From Micromonospora sp. KC213 (GTDB taxonomy: Bacteria; Actinomycetota; Actinomycetes; Mycobacteriales; Micromonosporaceae), in assembly GCF_004348325.1 (NCBI RefSeq), contig NZ_SMKF01000001.1, positions 122,049 to 186,048 on the forward strand: DNA of 64,000 nt, given 5' to 3'. The notes below the pieces were generated by a model. That model had not been told where the DNA came from. It worked only from the letters and a program-made list of their open reading frames with translations, and searched no databases. Of this stretch, positions 45,895 to 59,348 are shown in pieces. Made by a program: the position numbers and the translations under genes. Position 1 is the stretch's first letter. Every line of letters starts with the position of its first letter.

Positions 45895-46880
45895 CACTCC
45901 GTCCTTCCGCTCCGGCGCAGCAGGCTGAGCTGCAACAGGCCGACAACGAGCATGATCAGGAACAGGACCGTCGAGGCGGCCGAGGCCAGTGCGGGGCGGT
46001 TCATCTGGCCCTGCTGGATCCAGATGTAGTACTCCGGCAGGTAGGTCGACCCCTCCGGGCCGCCGCTGGTCATGATGTAGAGCAGACCGAACATCGACGT
46101 CAGCATCCCGATCATCGTGGTCACGAAGACGAACTGGATGGTCCGGGACAGGCCGGGAATGATGACGTGCCGGATGGTCTGCGCAAGCGAGGCCCCGTCG
46201 ACCCGGGCGGCGTCCAGCAGCGCGCCGTCCAGGGTGGCGAAACCGGCCAGGAACACCACCAGAGCCATGCCGAAGGTCGCCCAGATGTGCACGGCCACGA
46301 CCGTGACCATGGCCACGCGTGGGTCGCCCAGCCAGTCGACCGGTCCGATGCCGATACCGCCGAGGACGGCGTTCAACGGACCATCGAAGGCCAGCAGCAG
46401 GTTGAAGATCGCGCCGACGATCACCGGCGAGAGTACGGCCGGGAAGAAGTACACGCCGCGGAAGAACCGATGCCCCGGTACGCGGAGGTAGATGAACGTG
46501 GCCAGCAGGCCCGGGATGGCGACGGCGATCGGCAGCAGCAGTACCAGCAGTCCCACATTGCGCAGTGCGCCGCGAAACAGCGGATCCTCGAGCAGGTCGC
46601 GGTAGTTGTCGAGGCCGACCGTGGTGCCGTTGCGCTCACCGTCGCCGGTGAAGGAGAAGTTGACGCCCAGCAGCAGCGGCCACAGCCGCAGTACGACGAT
46701 GATCAGGACGGCGGGAGCGACCAGGACATAGGGTGCCAGACGTTCGGTGCGTCGGCCGCCGGACGGACGGCGTGAGCGAGCCGCAGCCGCGCGACGAGCC
46801 CCTCTGTGTCCGGTGGGTGGCCCGTCGGCCCCCGCGGCGTCAGCCGGGCGAGCCGGCGGCGACGAGCTCCGAAGCGACAC
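45894..46880 (-). CDS. Carbohydrate ABC transporter permease, MalF type
   Basis: 328 residues. A 45-residue basic, Ala/Arg-rich cytoplasmic tail precedes six membrane helices (APYVLVAPAVLIIVVLRLWPLLL is the first). The EAA loop lies at FATLDGALLDAARVDGASLAQTIRHVIIPGL. A GTG start at 46880 comes 3 nt after the binding-protein stop. No ATPase gene accompanies the pair; actinomycetes commonly share one MsiK-type ATPase between such importers, which would be encoded elsewhere. Confidence 0.92.
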   Translation of the reverse strand: MSLRSSSPPARPADAAGADGPPTGHRGARRAAAARSRRPSGGRRTERLAPYVLVAPAVLIIVVLRLWPLLLGVNFSFTGDGERNGTTVGLDNYRDLLEDPLFRGALRNVGLLVLLLPIAVAIPGLLATFIYLRVPGHRFFRGVYFFPAVLSPVIVGAIFNLLLAFDGPLNAVLGGIGIGPVDWLGDPRVAMVTVVAVHIWATFGMALVVFLAGFATLDGALLDAARVDGASLAQTIRHVIIPGLSRTIQFVFVTTMIGMLTSMFGLLYIMTSGGPEGSTYLPEYYIWIQQGQMNRPALASAASTVLFLIMLVVGLLQLSLLRRSGRTE

Positions 46881-46883
46881 GGA

Positions 46884-48152
46884 TCAACCCGCCTGGTCGG
46901 ATTTGGCCAGCTCGTCTACCGCCTTGTCCACCGTGACCGATCCGCTCAGCAGCTGCTGCGACAGCCGTCCCATCAGGTCCAGCGTCTTGGATGACAGGGC
47001 CACGTGCAGGGCCGGCTTACCGTCCTTGATCTCCGACACGATCGTCGCGACGGCCGGGCCGGCGCTGGACACGTCGATCGTGGTGTCCGAGGCGATCGCC
47101 CCCGCCTCGGCGTAGAACACCTTCAGCGCGTCGGTCGAGGTCAACGACCGCACCAGGTCGGCGGCGACCTTCGGGTCCTTGGTCCATTTCGCGACCGCGT
47201 AGCCGATACCGCCATCGTAGGGAAGGCTCGGGGTGGTGCCGGCCGTCACGACCGGTGACGTCATGACGCCGACGTTGCGGGCGTCGAGGAACTCGGCGAA
47301 GTCCTTCCAGTGCCCGATGTCCGACATCAGGCCGATCACGTGCGAGGCCTTGCCGGACTGGAACACCGCGAACGCGTCGTTGAACATCGCCGTCGAGTTG
47401 GCCCCGTCGTTGTTCAGGCCCTGGTCGTTGACCTCTTTCCACAGCGAGAAGACCCGCTTGACGCCCGGCGAAGTCCAGTTGCGCTTGCCGGCTATCCAGT
47501 CGTCGTACTCCTGCGGCGAGAGGACGCCCGAGGCCAGGCCGGAAAGGAAGAACTGGATGCCGATGCCTTCCTTGTTGCCCTGCGCGAAGCACTTCGCTCC
47601 GGTGGCCCTGGTGATGGCCTGACAGTTCGCGACAAACTCGTTCCAGTTGGCGGCCGGCCGCTCCGGGTCCAGCCCAGCCTTCTGGTAGAGCGACTTGTTG
47701 TAGTAGATCGGGTGACCCTGCAGGGTCACCGGGGCGGCGTAGGTTTTGCCGTCCTTGGTGAATGCCTCCCACCCCGCCAGCCGTTGCTTGTCATCGCCGA
47801 CGTATTCATCCAGTGGCACCAGCGAATCCACCCGGTCGCGGATCTGTCCGCCGCCGTTGAAGAGCATGACGTCCGGTCCCTTGCCGGCCTGAATGGCGGC
47901 ACCGAGCAGGGTGTAGTACTGCTCGAAGGGCTGCGCGACGAACTCGACCGTCACGCCCGGATGCTTTTTGGCGAAGTCGGCCTTCGCCCTCTCAATGTAT
48001 GAGGCCGCAGAGGGGTCACCCGACTTCCAGTCCCAGACGACGAGTTTGCCGTCCGAACCACCGGACGAGGAGTCCGATTCTGAGGCACTACCACAGCCGA
48101 CCAAGGCCAGCCCGGCAACCACGACCACCGACCACCGTGCCCATTGCTTCAT
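46884..48152 (-). CDS. Sugar-binding lipoprotein, family 1 extracellular solute-binding
   Basis: 422 residues. Signal peptide with lipobox LALVGC, Ser/Gly-rich tether, then the MalE-like fold (LVVWDWKSGDPSAASYI, FAKKHPGVTVEFV, PDVMLFNGGGQI, TYAAPVTLQGHPIYYNKSLYQKAGL). It delivers an oligosaccharide to the MalFG channel; xylo- or arabino-oligosaccharide is inferred from the adjoining hemicellulase genes. The ATG at 48152 has GAGAGGA upstream; an in-frame ATG at 48203 would give a longer, atypical signal. It is the first gene of the operon, divergent from the GntR gene. Confidence 0.92.
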   Translation of the reverse strand: MKQWARWSVVVVAGLALVGCGSASESDSSSGGSDGKLVVWDWKSGDPSAASYIERAKADFAKKHPGVTVEFVAQPFEQYYTLLGAAIQAGKGPDVMLFNGGGQIRDRVDSLVPLDEYVGDDKQRLAGWEAFTKDGKTYAAPVTLQGHPIYYNKSLYQKAGLDPERPAANWNEFVANCQAITRATGAKCFAQGNKEGIGIQFFLSGLASGVLSPQEYDDWIAGKRNWTSPGVKRVFSLWKEVNDQGLNNDGANSTAMFNDAFAVFQSGKASHVIGLMSDIGHWKDFAEFLDARNVGVMTSPVVTAGTTPSLPYDGGIGYAVAKWTKDPKVAADLVRSLTSTDALKVFYAEAGAIASDTTIDVSSAGPAVATIVSEIKDGKPALHVALSSKTLDLMGRLSQQLLSGSVTVDKAVDELAKSDQAG

Positions 48153-48217
48153 AGCTGTTTCCTCTCCGGAGGTGGCCGGGACCGGCCGTTGGCGGAGGAT
48201 CACACGGGAACGTAACT

Positions 48218-48233
48218 CGTATGACGTATGACG
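48218..48233. promoter_or_regulatory. Double GntR-type operator in the divergent importer/regulator promoter
   Basis: CGTATGACGTATGACG is two overlapping CGTATGACG units (48218-48226, 48225-48233), each with the GT-N3-AC core. It lies between the divergent solute-binding protein and GntR genes. The 15-mer TATGACGTATGACGT recurs exactly at 53690-53704. Confidence 0.75.
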
Positions 48234-48294
48234 TCAACGCATTGGCGTATAGTGATGAGCGCTCGTGATGTGCCCACGGGTCTCGGAGGGTGAT

Positions 48295-49065
48295 ATGACG
48301 GCAGCAGCGAAGTGGGCCACGGGCGTCGCCGGGCCCCCTGCCTGGACTCGGCGACCGGCCAACCTCGCCACCGCGGTCACGGCCGAACTGGTGCAGCGGA
48401 TCGTCCGCGGGATCCATCCGTCGGGTTCGCCGCTACCACCCGAGCCGGTGCTCTGCCAGACCTTCTCGGTCAGCCGCACCGTCGTGCGCGAGGCGGTGAA
48501 GATCCTTCAGGAGAAGGGGCTGGTGCAGGTCCGCCAAGGCACCGGCACAATGGTCACCCCGCCGGCGATGTGGAACATGCTCGACGAACTCGTCCTCGGC
48601 GCCACCATCGCCGAGGACGAGAGCCTCGCCATTCTCGACGACCTGGTCGTCACCCGCCGCGTGCTGGAGTCCGACATGGCGAACCTCGCCGCCCGGCTGG
48701 CCGACGACGAGACCGTCGAACGGCTGCGCGCACTGGTCGACCAGATGGACGAGCTCGTCGACGACCCCGATTCCTACCACAACCACGACCGGATGTTCCA
48801 CGACACCGTCATGCAGGCGTCGGGAAACCGCATCGCCCGCGCCGTCGTACGCGCCCTGGAAAGCCAGGTCATCAACACGGCCCGCTACGTGGGCCGCACC
48901 GAGCGCGCCTTGTGCGTGGCGTCCAACCACGGCCACCGGCGCATCTACGAGCGGATCGCCGCCCACGACCCAGCCGGTGCCGCCGAGACGATGTTCACCC
49001 ACATCACCGAGGCCTGGGTGGTGCGCCGCAGCGGACCGGGCGAGCCGACCCGCCTGCGGCGCTAG
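48295..49065 (+). CDS. GntR-family transcriptional regulator, FadR subfamily
   Basis: 256 residues. Winged helix at about 20-90 (GSPLPPEPVLCQTFSVSRTVVREAVKIL, then QVRQGTGTMV wing) and FCD domain with DRMFHDTVMQASGN and SNHGHRRIYERIAA, containing the metal/ligand histidines. The ATG at 48295 has GGAGGG 4 nt upstream; a GTG at 48265 is possible. It is divergent from the MalFG-type importer operon, and the CGTATGACG sites in the shared promoter are its probable operators, so it likely controls itself, the importer and other genes bearing that site. Confidence 0.93.
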   Translation: MTAAAKWATGVAGPPAWTRRPANLATAVTAELVQRIVRGIHPSGSPLPPEPVLCQTFSVSRTVVREAVKILQEKGLVQVRQGTGTMVTPPAMWNMLDELVLGATIAEDESLAILDDLVVTRRVLESDMANLAARLADDETVERLRALVDQMDELVDDPDSYHNHDRMFHDTVMQASGNRIARAVVRALESQVINTARYVGRTERALCVASNHGHRRIYERIAAHDPAGAAETMFTHITEAWVVRRSGPGEPTRLRR

Positions 49066-49200
49066 GTGTAGTGGCCAGCAGCATGTTGATGCGGGTGACG
49101 GGTGACAGCGCGCCTGGGCTGATGGCTGAGCGGCCGCCGCGAGTCCGGTTCGGCGAGCACCTGGGCGCGCCTGTGATTTGGCGGTGGGTTCCTGGCTGAC

Positions 49201-49500
49201 TGGGAAGTGGGCGTTGACGTACTCGATCCGGGCGAGTTGGGCATCGCGCTGCGGGTCGACCCGGCGGACAGCATGCGAGCTCAGGGGGTCGGCGAGCTTG
49301 CGGACGCTCCAGCGGGTGAACGGCCGCCCGCCCCCTGAGGGTCGAGGCTGGTCATCCCCATCTCGTTGCACCGGTGGATGACCAGCCGGACCGTGTCCTC
49401 GTCGGCCTGCACAGGCGGGCGATGGCCGGCACCGTGTTCCCGCCAGCCAAGGCGAGCACGACCATCGCCCCGTCGCAGCCGCATCGGGAAACCGATTCCC
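49201..49500 (-). pseudogene. Decayed IS630-type transposase fragment
   Basis: Reading leftward, three frames give successive pieces of an actinobacterial IS630-type transposase: AMVVLALAGGNTVPAIAR in one frame, VQADEDTVRLVIHRCNEMGMTSLDPQ in a second, and GGGRPFTRWSVRKLADPLSSHAVRRVDPQ with QLARIEYVNAHFP in a third. At least two frameshifts separate them. A deletion of about 35 residues seems to join VRRVDP to QRDAQL, and the DDE catalytic part is gone. No terminal inverted repeats were seen. It sits between the GntR gene and the end of the esterase gene. Confidence 0.75.
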
Positions 49501-49530
49501 GGGCGGGTGGTTCTCAGCAGTTGCATACTG

Positions 49531-53704
<4,174 letters not shown>

Positions 53705-53737
53705 TAGGGCGAACTTTAGGCGTCGCCGCTTTCCACG

Positions 53738-54607
53738 TCAAGTGACAGTTGTCGATCCTTCGATGACCCTTTGAAGGTAGGACAACCCGTCTCGGGCGAG
53801 GGCGTCCTGCGACGGGGCGAGCGGGCGCCAGATCGAGGCGGCAGTGGCGATGGCCTCGTTCTGCGCGGTGAACGACTCGATGCAGACGGCACCGCGGTAG
53901 CCGGCCTCGGCCAGCGCGGCGAAGAAGCGGGGCCAGTCGAAGTGATCCGTGCCGGGGGCACCCCGGTGGGTGCCGCTGACCTGGACGTGCTTGATTCGCG
54001 GACCGGCGAGGGCGAGTGCGGCGTAGGGGTCGGCCTCCTCGATGTTCATGTGATACGTGTCGATCATGAGGCCGACGTTCGGCGGGAGGCCGTCGATCAG
54101 TTCCACCACCTGCTCGACGGTGTTCACGACGCTCGTCTCGTACCGGTTGAGCGCCTCCACGCCGATGCTCACGCCCCGCTCCCCGGCATGGTCGGCCACC
54201 GGCGCCAGTGCCCGGCGGAAGTCCGCGTAGCAGGCCACCCGAGCGGTGGCCGACATGCGCCAGGTACGCCCGACCGCGGCGTAGACGGGGCCTCCGACGC
54301 ATGCGGCCCCGACGGCCGCCGCGCTGTCCACGCAGTACCTGAGGTACGCCGCGGTCGACTCGATCACCTCCGGTGGGGCGTTCACGAGATCACGCCCCGG
54401 CGGGGTGACCGCACAGACGGCCGCCGCGCGGAGGTGGTGCGCCGCAAGCAGATCACGGGTACGCACCGGATCCCAGTCGCCGGGTTCCTCGATCGGCAAC
54501 TCGACCGCGTCGAAGCCGAACGCGGCGATGCGTGGGACCAATTCGGCGAGGACCGCGTCGGTGACCGGCGAGGCCCACACCCACGGGCTGATGCCGATGG
54601 CGCGCAT
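53738..54607 (-). CDS. Sugar isomerase/epimerase, tagatose-3-epimerase-like TIM barrel
   Basis: 289 residues. The xylose-isomerase-like barrel has the metal/catalytic residues of ketose 3-epimerases in IGVEALNRYETSV (Glu), LMIDTYHMNIEEAD (Asp, His), HVQVSGTHRGAPGTDHFDW (His, Arg) and AVCIESFTAQN (Glu). It likely epimerises the sugar imported by the RbsABC-like system encoded immediately upstream. The start is 6 nt after the binding-protein stop, and it is the last gene of that operon. Confidence 0.9.
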   Translation of the reverse strand: MRAIGISPWVWASPVTDAVLAELVPRIAAFGFDAVELPIEEPGDWDPVRTRDLLAAHHLRAAAVCAVTPPGRDLVNAPPEVIESTAAYLRYCVDSAAAVGAACVGGPVYAAVGRTWRMSATARVACYADFRRALAPVADHAGERGVSIGVEALNRYETSVVNTVEQVVELIDGLPPNVGLMIDTYHMNIEEADPYAALALAGPRIKHVQVSGTHRGAPGTDHFDWPRFFAALAEAGYRGAVCIESFTAQNEAIATAASIWRPLAPSQDALARDGLSYLQRVIEGSTTVT

Positions 54608-54613
54608 CGCCGC

Positions 54614-55798
54614 CTACTTCCAGCGCTGTGGGTAACCCGGCAGGTCGGTGCAGCCGCACATCGCGTAGTGCAGCGGCGGCATGCCAGGGTCCAGGTACTG
54701 GTCCAGGTTGTCCTGGGTGATGACCGGCTGCGGCAGCTTCCACGGGTCGGGCACGGCTTCGCCGTCGAGGATCCTCAGCGCGGCGATGACCGGAGTCCGC
54801 CACTGATAGGTCGGGTACGTCGGCGCGATCGCGGTGAGTTTCTTGTCCTTCCACAGCTTCAGGAAGTCGAGCTGATCCTCGCCGTTGATCGGTGGCACGG
54901 GCTTGCCCGCGTCCAGGAACGCTTCGACCGCGGCGACCGCGACCGCCCCCGCATCCATCCAGACGCCGTCGATCGTGCCGTACCGCTGGATGTAGTCGTC
55001 GACGATCTTCTTGGTCTTGGCCGGGTCGCCGTCGGTGAACTCGACGCCGACCACGTTGACGCCGGCCTTGTCGAAGGCGACCTTCGCCGCGGACCAACGG
55101 GTTTCCAGCACGTCGACGCCGGGCAGGATACGCAACGCGAGCACCTTGCCGCCCGGCTTCATCTTCTGGGCGACGAACTCGGCAGAGACGTGGCCGAAGC
55201 CGTAGCCGCCAATCGGGTTGATGAACGTCACCGGGCAGCTCGTGTCGACGCCGCGGTCGAAGACGATGACCGGTAGACCCTTCTGGCAGGCGGCCTCGAC
55301 GGCCGGAGTGAGCGTGGCGGTGGTGTTCGGCGAGACGATGAGCGCGTGACATCCCCTACCGAGCAGATCGTTGATGTCCGCGATCTGCTTCTGGTCCTTG
55401 CCCTCGGCGTCGACGTGGACGAACTCGCTGATCCGGTCCCGATGCGTGTCGACCTCGGCCTGCATGGTCTTGAATCCAACCTGCCGCCAGGGGTTGTTCA
55501 ACCCGGCGTTGGAAAAGCAGATCTTGTGCGGCCCGGGCTTCTTGAACTTCGCGGTGTCCACCATCTTCGGGTTGAGCGCCTGCTCCCACGGCTTGCCGGC
55601 CGGCCCGGTCGGCTGGGCGTCGAGGAGTGCGAGCTCGTTGTCGTAGTCGGCCTGCACGAAGAACTTCGACTGTTCCCCGGTGCCGGACCCGGTGGCCTCG
55701 GACGTGGCGCTCGATGCGGGGGCGGTCGGTTCGTCGGTGGCACAGCCGGCGAGCGCGAGCAGGGCGCCGGCGGCCAGGGCTGCTATGGAAGGTCTCAC
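54614..55798 (-). CDS. Sugar-binding lipoprotein, RbsB type
   Basis: 394 residues. Signal peptide with lipobox LALAGC and a Thr/Ser-rich tether. The binding-protein core includes KICFSNAGLNNPWRQVGFKTM, LLGRGCHALIVSPNTTAT, PVIVFDRGVDTSCPVTFINPIGGYG and GTIDGVWMDAGAV. The extra 60-residue N-terminal segment before the core is longer than usual for the family. A GTG at 55798 has AGGGGA 4 nt upstream, overlapping the end of the permease gene region. Confidence 0.9.
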   Translation of the reverse strand: MRPSIAALAAGALLALAGCATDEPTAPASSATSEATGSGTGEQSKFFVQADYDNELALLDAQPTGPAGKPWEQALNPKMVDTAKFKKPGPHKICFSNAGLNNPWRQVGFKTMQAEVDTHRDRISEFVHVDAEGKDQKQIADINDLLGRGCHALIVSPNTTATLTPAVEAACQKGLPVIVFDRGVDTSCPVTFINPIGGYGFGHVSAEFVAQKMKPGGKVLALRILPGVDVLETRWSAAKVAFDKAGVNVVGVEFTDGDPAKTKKIVDDYIQRYGTIDGVWMDAGAVAVAAVEAFLDAGKPVPPINGEDQLDFLKLWKDKKLTAIAPTYPTYQWRTPVIAALRILDGEAVPDPWKLPQPVITQDNLDQYLDPGMPPLHYAMCGCTDLPGYPQRWK

Positions 55799-55808
55799 GG
55801 AATCCCCT

Positions 55809-56792
55809 TTACCTGGACGAGGAACGCACGGACGAAACCGCCACGGCGAGCAGGATGATCGCGCCCTGGACGGTCGATCTGAGGGCGCCGGAGACGCCGT
55901 AGAAGTTCATCAGCGCGAAGAGCGTCTCGAGGGTCAGCGCGCCGAGCATCGCGCCGACGACCGAGCCGCGACCACCGCCGAGAGCGACGCCGCCGAGGAC
56001 GACTGCGGTGATCGCGCCGAACTCCAGGCCGGCGCCGGCCTGGAACGAGACACCGCTGTACCCGCCGATCAGGATCGCCGCGACGGCTGCCGCCAGTCCG
56101 CTGAGGACGAATGCGATGGTCTTGGCACGCCAGACCCGTACGCCGCTGAGCTGGGCGGTCCGCGGGTTGCCGCCGACGGCGACCAGGGTCCGGCCGAAGT
56201 CGGAGCGGGTCAGGATCACGGCCAGTCCGACCGCGACGATCAGAACCAGGAGCGCGTACGGTATGCGGCCTAGTCCAGGCACATCCTCGAACGCACGCCG
56301 GCCGAACCGCCGGAACTCCTCGGAGAGCCCACCCTTCGGGGCGCCGTCGGACCACAGATAGACCGCGCCGACGAGGATCAGGAACATGCCGAGGGTGGTG
56401 ATGAACGAGGGCACCCGCAACCGCGTCGTGACCAGGCCGTTGACCAGGCCGACGATGGCGCCGAAGGCGAGGAGCAGCACGACGACCGGCCAGGTGCGAG
56501 ACGGCTCGCTGTCGATGAGCCGGGAGGCCACGACGACCTGCGCGGTGACCAGGGAGCCGACGGACAGGTCGAACTCGCCAGAGACGATCACGAAGTACTG
56601 GCCGGCGGCGAGCAGGATGATCGGCGTGGAGCGGCCGAGGAACGACATCAGTGACGGTGGGGAGAGAAAGTCGGGTTGTCGTATGGTGAGCAGGACCACC
56701 AGCACCGCGAGGACGGCGACGATGGGTAGGACGCTGCCGGGGCGAATCCGTAGAAGCCGCAACGGAAGCGGGCGACGCTCGATGGTGTGCAT
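55809..56792 (-). CDS. Sugar ABC transporter permease, RbsC type (second of pair)
   Basis: 327 residues. Membrane helices with the family landmark GEFDLSVGSLVTAQVVVAS and the coupling loop FGRTLVAVGGNPRTAQLSGV; GAITAVVLGGVALGGGRGSVVG lies near the end. The ATG at 56792 comes 2 nt after the stop of the other permease gene. The pair implies a heterodimeric channel, unlike the single-permease system at 33.1-34.2 kb. Confidence 0.93.
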   Translation of the reverse strand: MHTIERRPLPLRLLRIRPGSVLPIVAVLAVLVVLLTIRQPDFLSPPSLMSFLGRSTPIILLAAGQYFVIVSGEFDLSVGSLVTAQVVVASRLIDSEPSRTWPVVVLLLAFGAIVGLVNGLVTTRLRVPSFITTLGMFLILVGAVYLWSDGAPKGGLSEEFRRFGRRAFEDVPGLGRIPYALLVLIVAVGLAVILTRSDFGRTLVAVGGNPRTAQLSGVRVWRAKTIAFVLSGLAAAVAAILIGGYSGVSFQAGAGLEFGAITAVVLGGVALGGGRGSVVGAMLGALTLETLFALMNFYGVSGALRSTVQGAIILLAVAVSSVRSSSR

Positions 56793-56794
56793 GG

Positions 56795-57769
56795 CTAGAA
56801 CGCCGCCTTCCGCAGGGCCCGCCGGGCGTAGATGGCGACCGCCGCGATGATGATCACGCCACGGATCACCTGCTTGAAGAAGGCGTCGACCTCGAGCTGG
56901 TTGAAGATCGCGTCGATGCTGGCGAGCAACAGCACGCCGCCGACGGTGCCGACCACGCCACCGCGCCCGCCGGCCAGGGCGGTGCCACCGAGGACCACCG
57001 CGGCGATCGACTCCAGGTCGTACAGGCCCTCGGTGCCCACCCGCGGCGCACCCGAGCCGAGCCGGCTGGCGAGGTAGACCCCGGCTAGGCCGGCACAGAG
57101 CGAGCACAGTACGTGGGCGGTGACGAGGACGCGGCTGTTGCGCACCCCGGAGAGCCGGGCGACCTCCGGGTCACCGCCCACGGCGAGCAGGTGGTGGCCG
57201 AAGCGGGTGCGGGCGAGCGCGAACCAGGCCGCGGCGGCGACGGCGAGCAGCAACAGGAACGACACGGGCACCGGTCCGACGCGCTGGTAGCCAAGGCTCT
57301 GCACCAGCACGGGGGCGGTCTTGCCGGCCGGGCCGTCGTAGCCGTTGTCGAGGTACCCCTTCAGCAGCAGCGCGACGCCGACGGTCGCGATGAACGCGTT
57401 CATCCGCGCCTTGGTGACCAGAAGGCCGTTGAAGAGGCCGATCGCGGCGCTGACCGCGAGCGCCAGGCCGATCGCCGGCAACAGCGCCCCGTTGTCACCG
57501 CCCATGGTCTCGGCGGTGACGAGAGTACTGAGGCTGACCACGTACGCCACGGACAGATCGAGGGAACCACCGACAATGACCAGGGTCTGCCCGACGGCGA
57601 CGAGCCCGAGACCGGCGGCGACGTGCAGCAGGCTCACCGTCGTCGGCAAGCTGAACAGCTGGCCGCCGTCGAGCGTGACGACGAGCCAACCTGTTGCCAG
57701 GGTGAGGGCCAGCGCCCCGAACACGCCGAGCGAGGCCCGCCGGGCCGGCAGGGACAACGCGTCGCTCAT
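56795..57769 (-). CDS. Sugar ABC transporter permease, RbsC type (first of pair)
   Basis: 324 residues. Landmarks are GGSLDLSVAYVVSLSTLV, the coupling loop FGHHLLAVGGDPEVARLSGV and SIAAVVLGGTALAGGRGGVVG. The ATG at 57769 was chosen because the hydrophobic helices begin about 15 residues later; in-frame codons upstream encode only basic sequence. It follows the ATPase gene by 67 nt. Confidence 0.93.
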   Translation of the reverse strand: MSDALSLPARRASLGVFGALALTLATGWLVVTLDGGQLFSLPTTVSLLHVAAGLGLVAVGQTLVIVGGSLDLSVAYVVSLSTLVTAETMGGDNGALLPAIGLALAVSAAIGLFNGLLVTKARMNAFIATVGVALLLKGYLDNGYDGPAGKTAPVLVQSLGYQRVGPVPVSFLLLLAVAAAAWFALARTRFGHHLLAVGGDPEVARLSGVRNSRVLVTAHVLCSLCAGLAGVYLASRLGSGAPRVGTEGLYDLESIAAVVLGGTALAGGRGGVVGTVGGVLLLASIDAIFNQLEVDAFFKQVIRGVIIIAAVAIYARRALRKAAF

Positions 57770-57836
57770 GCCCGTCCCCGCTTCGCTGCGGGCGGCCGTG
57801 ATGCTCCGCCCGCGCGGTACCCGATAATCCGCTCGC

Positions 57837-59348
57837 TCATGCGGACACCTCCCGCATACTGCCGACCGCCAGCGCCACGACGTCCTCCTCCGTCGCGCCA
57901 GCGGGTAGTTCGCCGGCGATCCGGCCGTCGCGCATGACAACGATTCGGTCGCTCATGCCCAGCAGTTCGGGCAGCTCGGACGAGATCATCAGTACCGCCG
58001 CGCCGTCGCGGGCGAGCTGGCGGACGAGGTCGTGGATGGCCGACTTGGATCCCACGTCGATGCCCCGGGTCGGCTCGTCGAAAAGCATGATCTTGGGACT
58101 GAGTGCCAGCCACCTGGCCAGTACGACCTTCTGCTGGTTGCCGCCGGACAGGAAACGGATCTCCTGGTCCTCCCCCGCGGCGCGCACCTGAACAGCGGCG
58201 AGCAGTTCCCGGAACCGGATGGCGCGGGCACCGCGGCCAGCCCAGCGCGGAACGACGGCACGGCTGGCCAGCAGGGCGTTGTCCAGCACCGACTGCCCGG
58301 CGACGATGCCCTCGCCCTTGCGGTCCTCGGTGACATAGGCGATACCGGCTCGCATCGCGGCGCGAGGCGAACGGAGCCGGACCGGCTCGCCGTCGAGCGT
58401 GATCTGGCCGGTCGTGAACGGCGAGACGCCGAACAGCGCGCGGGCCAGCGCCGACCGGCCGGAGCCCTGCAGGCCACCGACGCCGAGTACTTCGCCAGCG
58501 CGCAGCCGCAGGTCGATGCCGCGCAGCTTGTGGTTTCCTCCAGCCCTGACGCTGAGGCGGACCGGGCCGAGCTCCTCCGGCCGCGCACGGTCGGGATAGT
58601 AGCTGGACAGCTCCCGGCCGACCATGTGTCGCACCAGTTCGTCGACGCTCGTGTCTGCCGTGTCCAGTGTCGTCACCCGGCGGCCGTCCTTGAGTACGGT
58701 GATCCGGCTGGACAGCTCGAAGACCTCCTTGAGGCGGTGCGAAACGTACAGCACACCTATCCGCCGCTCTTGCAAGCGCCGTACCAGTGCGTAGAGCTGC
58801 TGAACCTCGTGGTCGGCCAGGGCCGCGGTGGGCTCGTCCAGAATGAGCAGCCGCGCGTCGAGCGCGAGCGCCTTGACGATTTCGACCACCTGCTGTTGTG
58901 CCACACCAAGTTGCCCCACGCGCGCGTCGGCCGGCAGTGCACTCTCCCCGATCGAGGCGAGAAGCGCGGCGGTGCGGTTGAGCATCGCCTTGCGGTCGAC
59001 GAAGCCACGACGCAAGGGCTCCCGGCCCAGATACACGTTTTCGGCAACGGTGCGCTCGGGCAACAGGTTGAACTCCTGGTACACGACGCCGATGCCGATC
59101 CGCTGGGCGTCTCGCGGGCCGTGGAAGGTCCGCGGTGTGCCGGTGAACTCGACCCTGCCCTCGTCAGGTGCGTACACGCCGGACACCACCTTCATGAGCG
59201 TGGACTTGCCGGCCCCGTTCTCGCCGACGACGGCGTGCACCTCACCCGGCTCGACATCGAGGTCGACGCCCTGGAGGACCCGCACGCCGAGGAACGACTT
59301 GCCGATCCCCCGGAGGACAAGCAGCGGCGACGGCAGCGGGTCGGACAT
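57837..59348 (-). CDS. Sugar ABC transporter ATPase, RbsA type
   Basis: 503 residues with two ABC domains: Walker A GENGAGKSTL, Q-loop YQEFNLL, signature-like LGVAQQQVVEI and Walker B LLILDEPTAAL in the first; the degenerate Walker A GLQGSGRSA, signature LSGGNQQKVVLARWL and Walker B IMLFDEPTRGID in the second. The ATG at 59348 is preferred; a GTG directly before it is possible. It is the first gene of a five-gene operon (ATPase, two permeases, binding protein, epimerase), divergent from the second ThuA-dehydrogenase gene. Confidence 0.95.
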   Translation of the reverse strand: MSDPLPSPLLVLRGIGKSFLGVRVLQGVDLDVEPGEVHAVVGENGAGKSTLMKVVSGVYAPDEGRVEFTGTPRTFHGPRDAQRIGIGVVYQEFNLLPERTVAENVYLGREPLRRGFVDRKAMLNRTAALLASIGESALPADARVGQLGVAQQQVVEIVKALALDARLLILDEPTAALADHEVQQLYALVRRLQERRIGVLYVSHRLKEVFELSSRITVLKDGRRVTTLDTADTSVDELVRHMVGRELSSYYPDRARPEELGPVRLSVRAGGNHKLRGIDLRLRAGEVLGVGGLQGSGRSALARALFGVSPFTTGQITLDGEPVRLRSPRAAMRAGIAYVTEDRKGEGIVAGQSVLDNALLASRAVVPRWAGRGARAIRFRELLAAVQVRAAGEDQEIRFLSGGNQQKVVLARWLALSPKIMLFDEPTRGIDVGSKSAIHDLVRQLARDGAAVLMISSELPELLGMSDRIVVMRDGRIAGELPAGATEEDVVALAVGSMREVSA

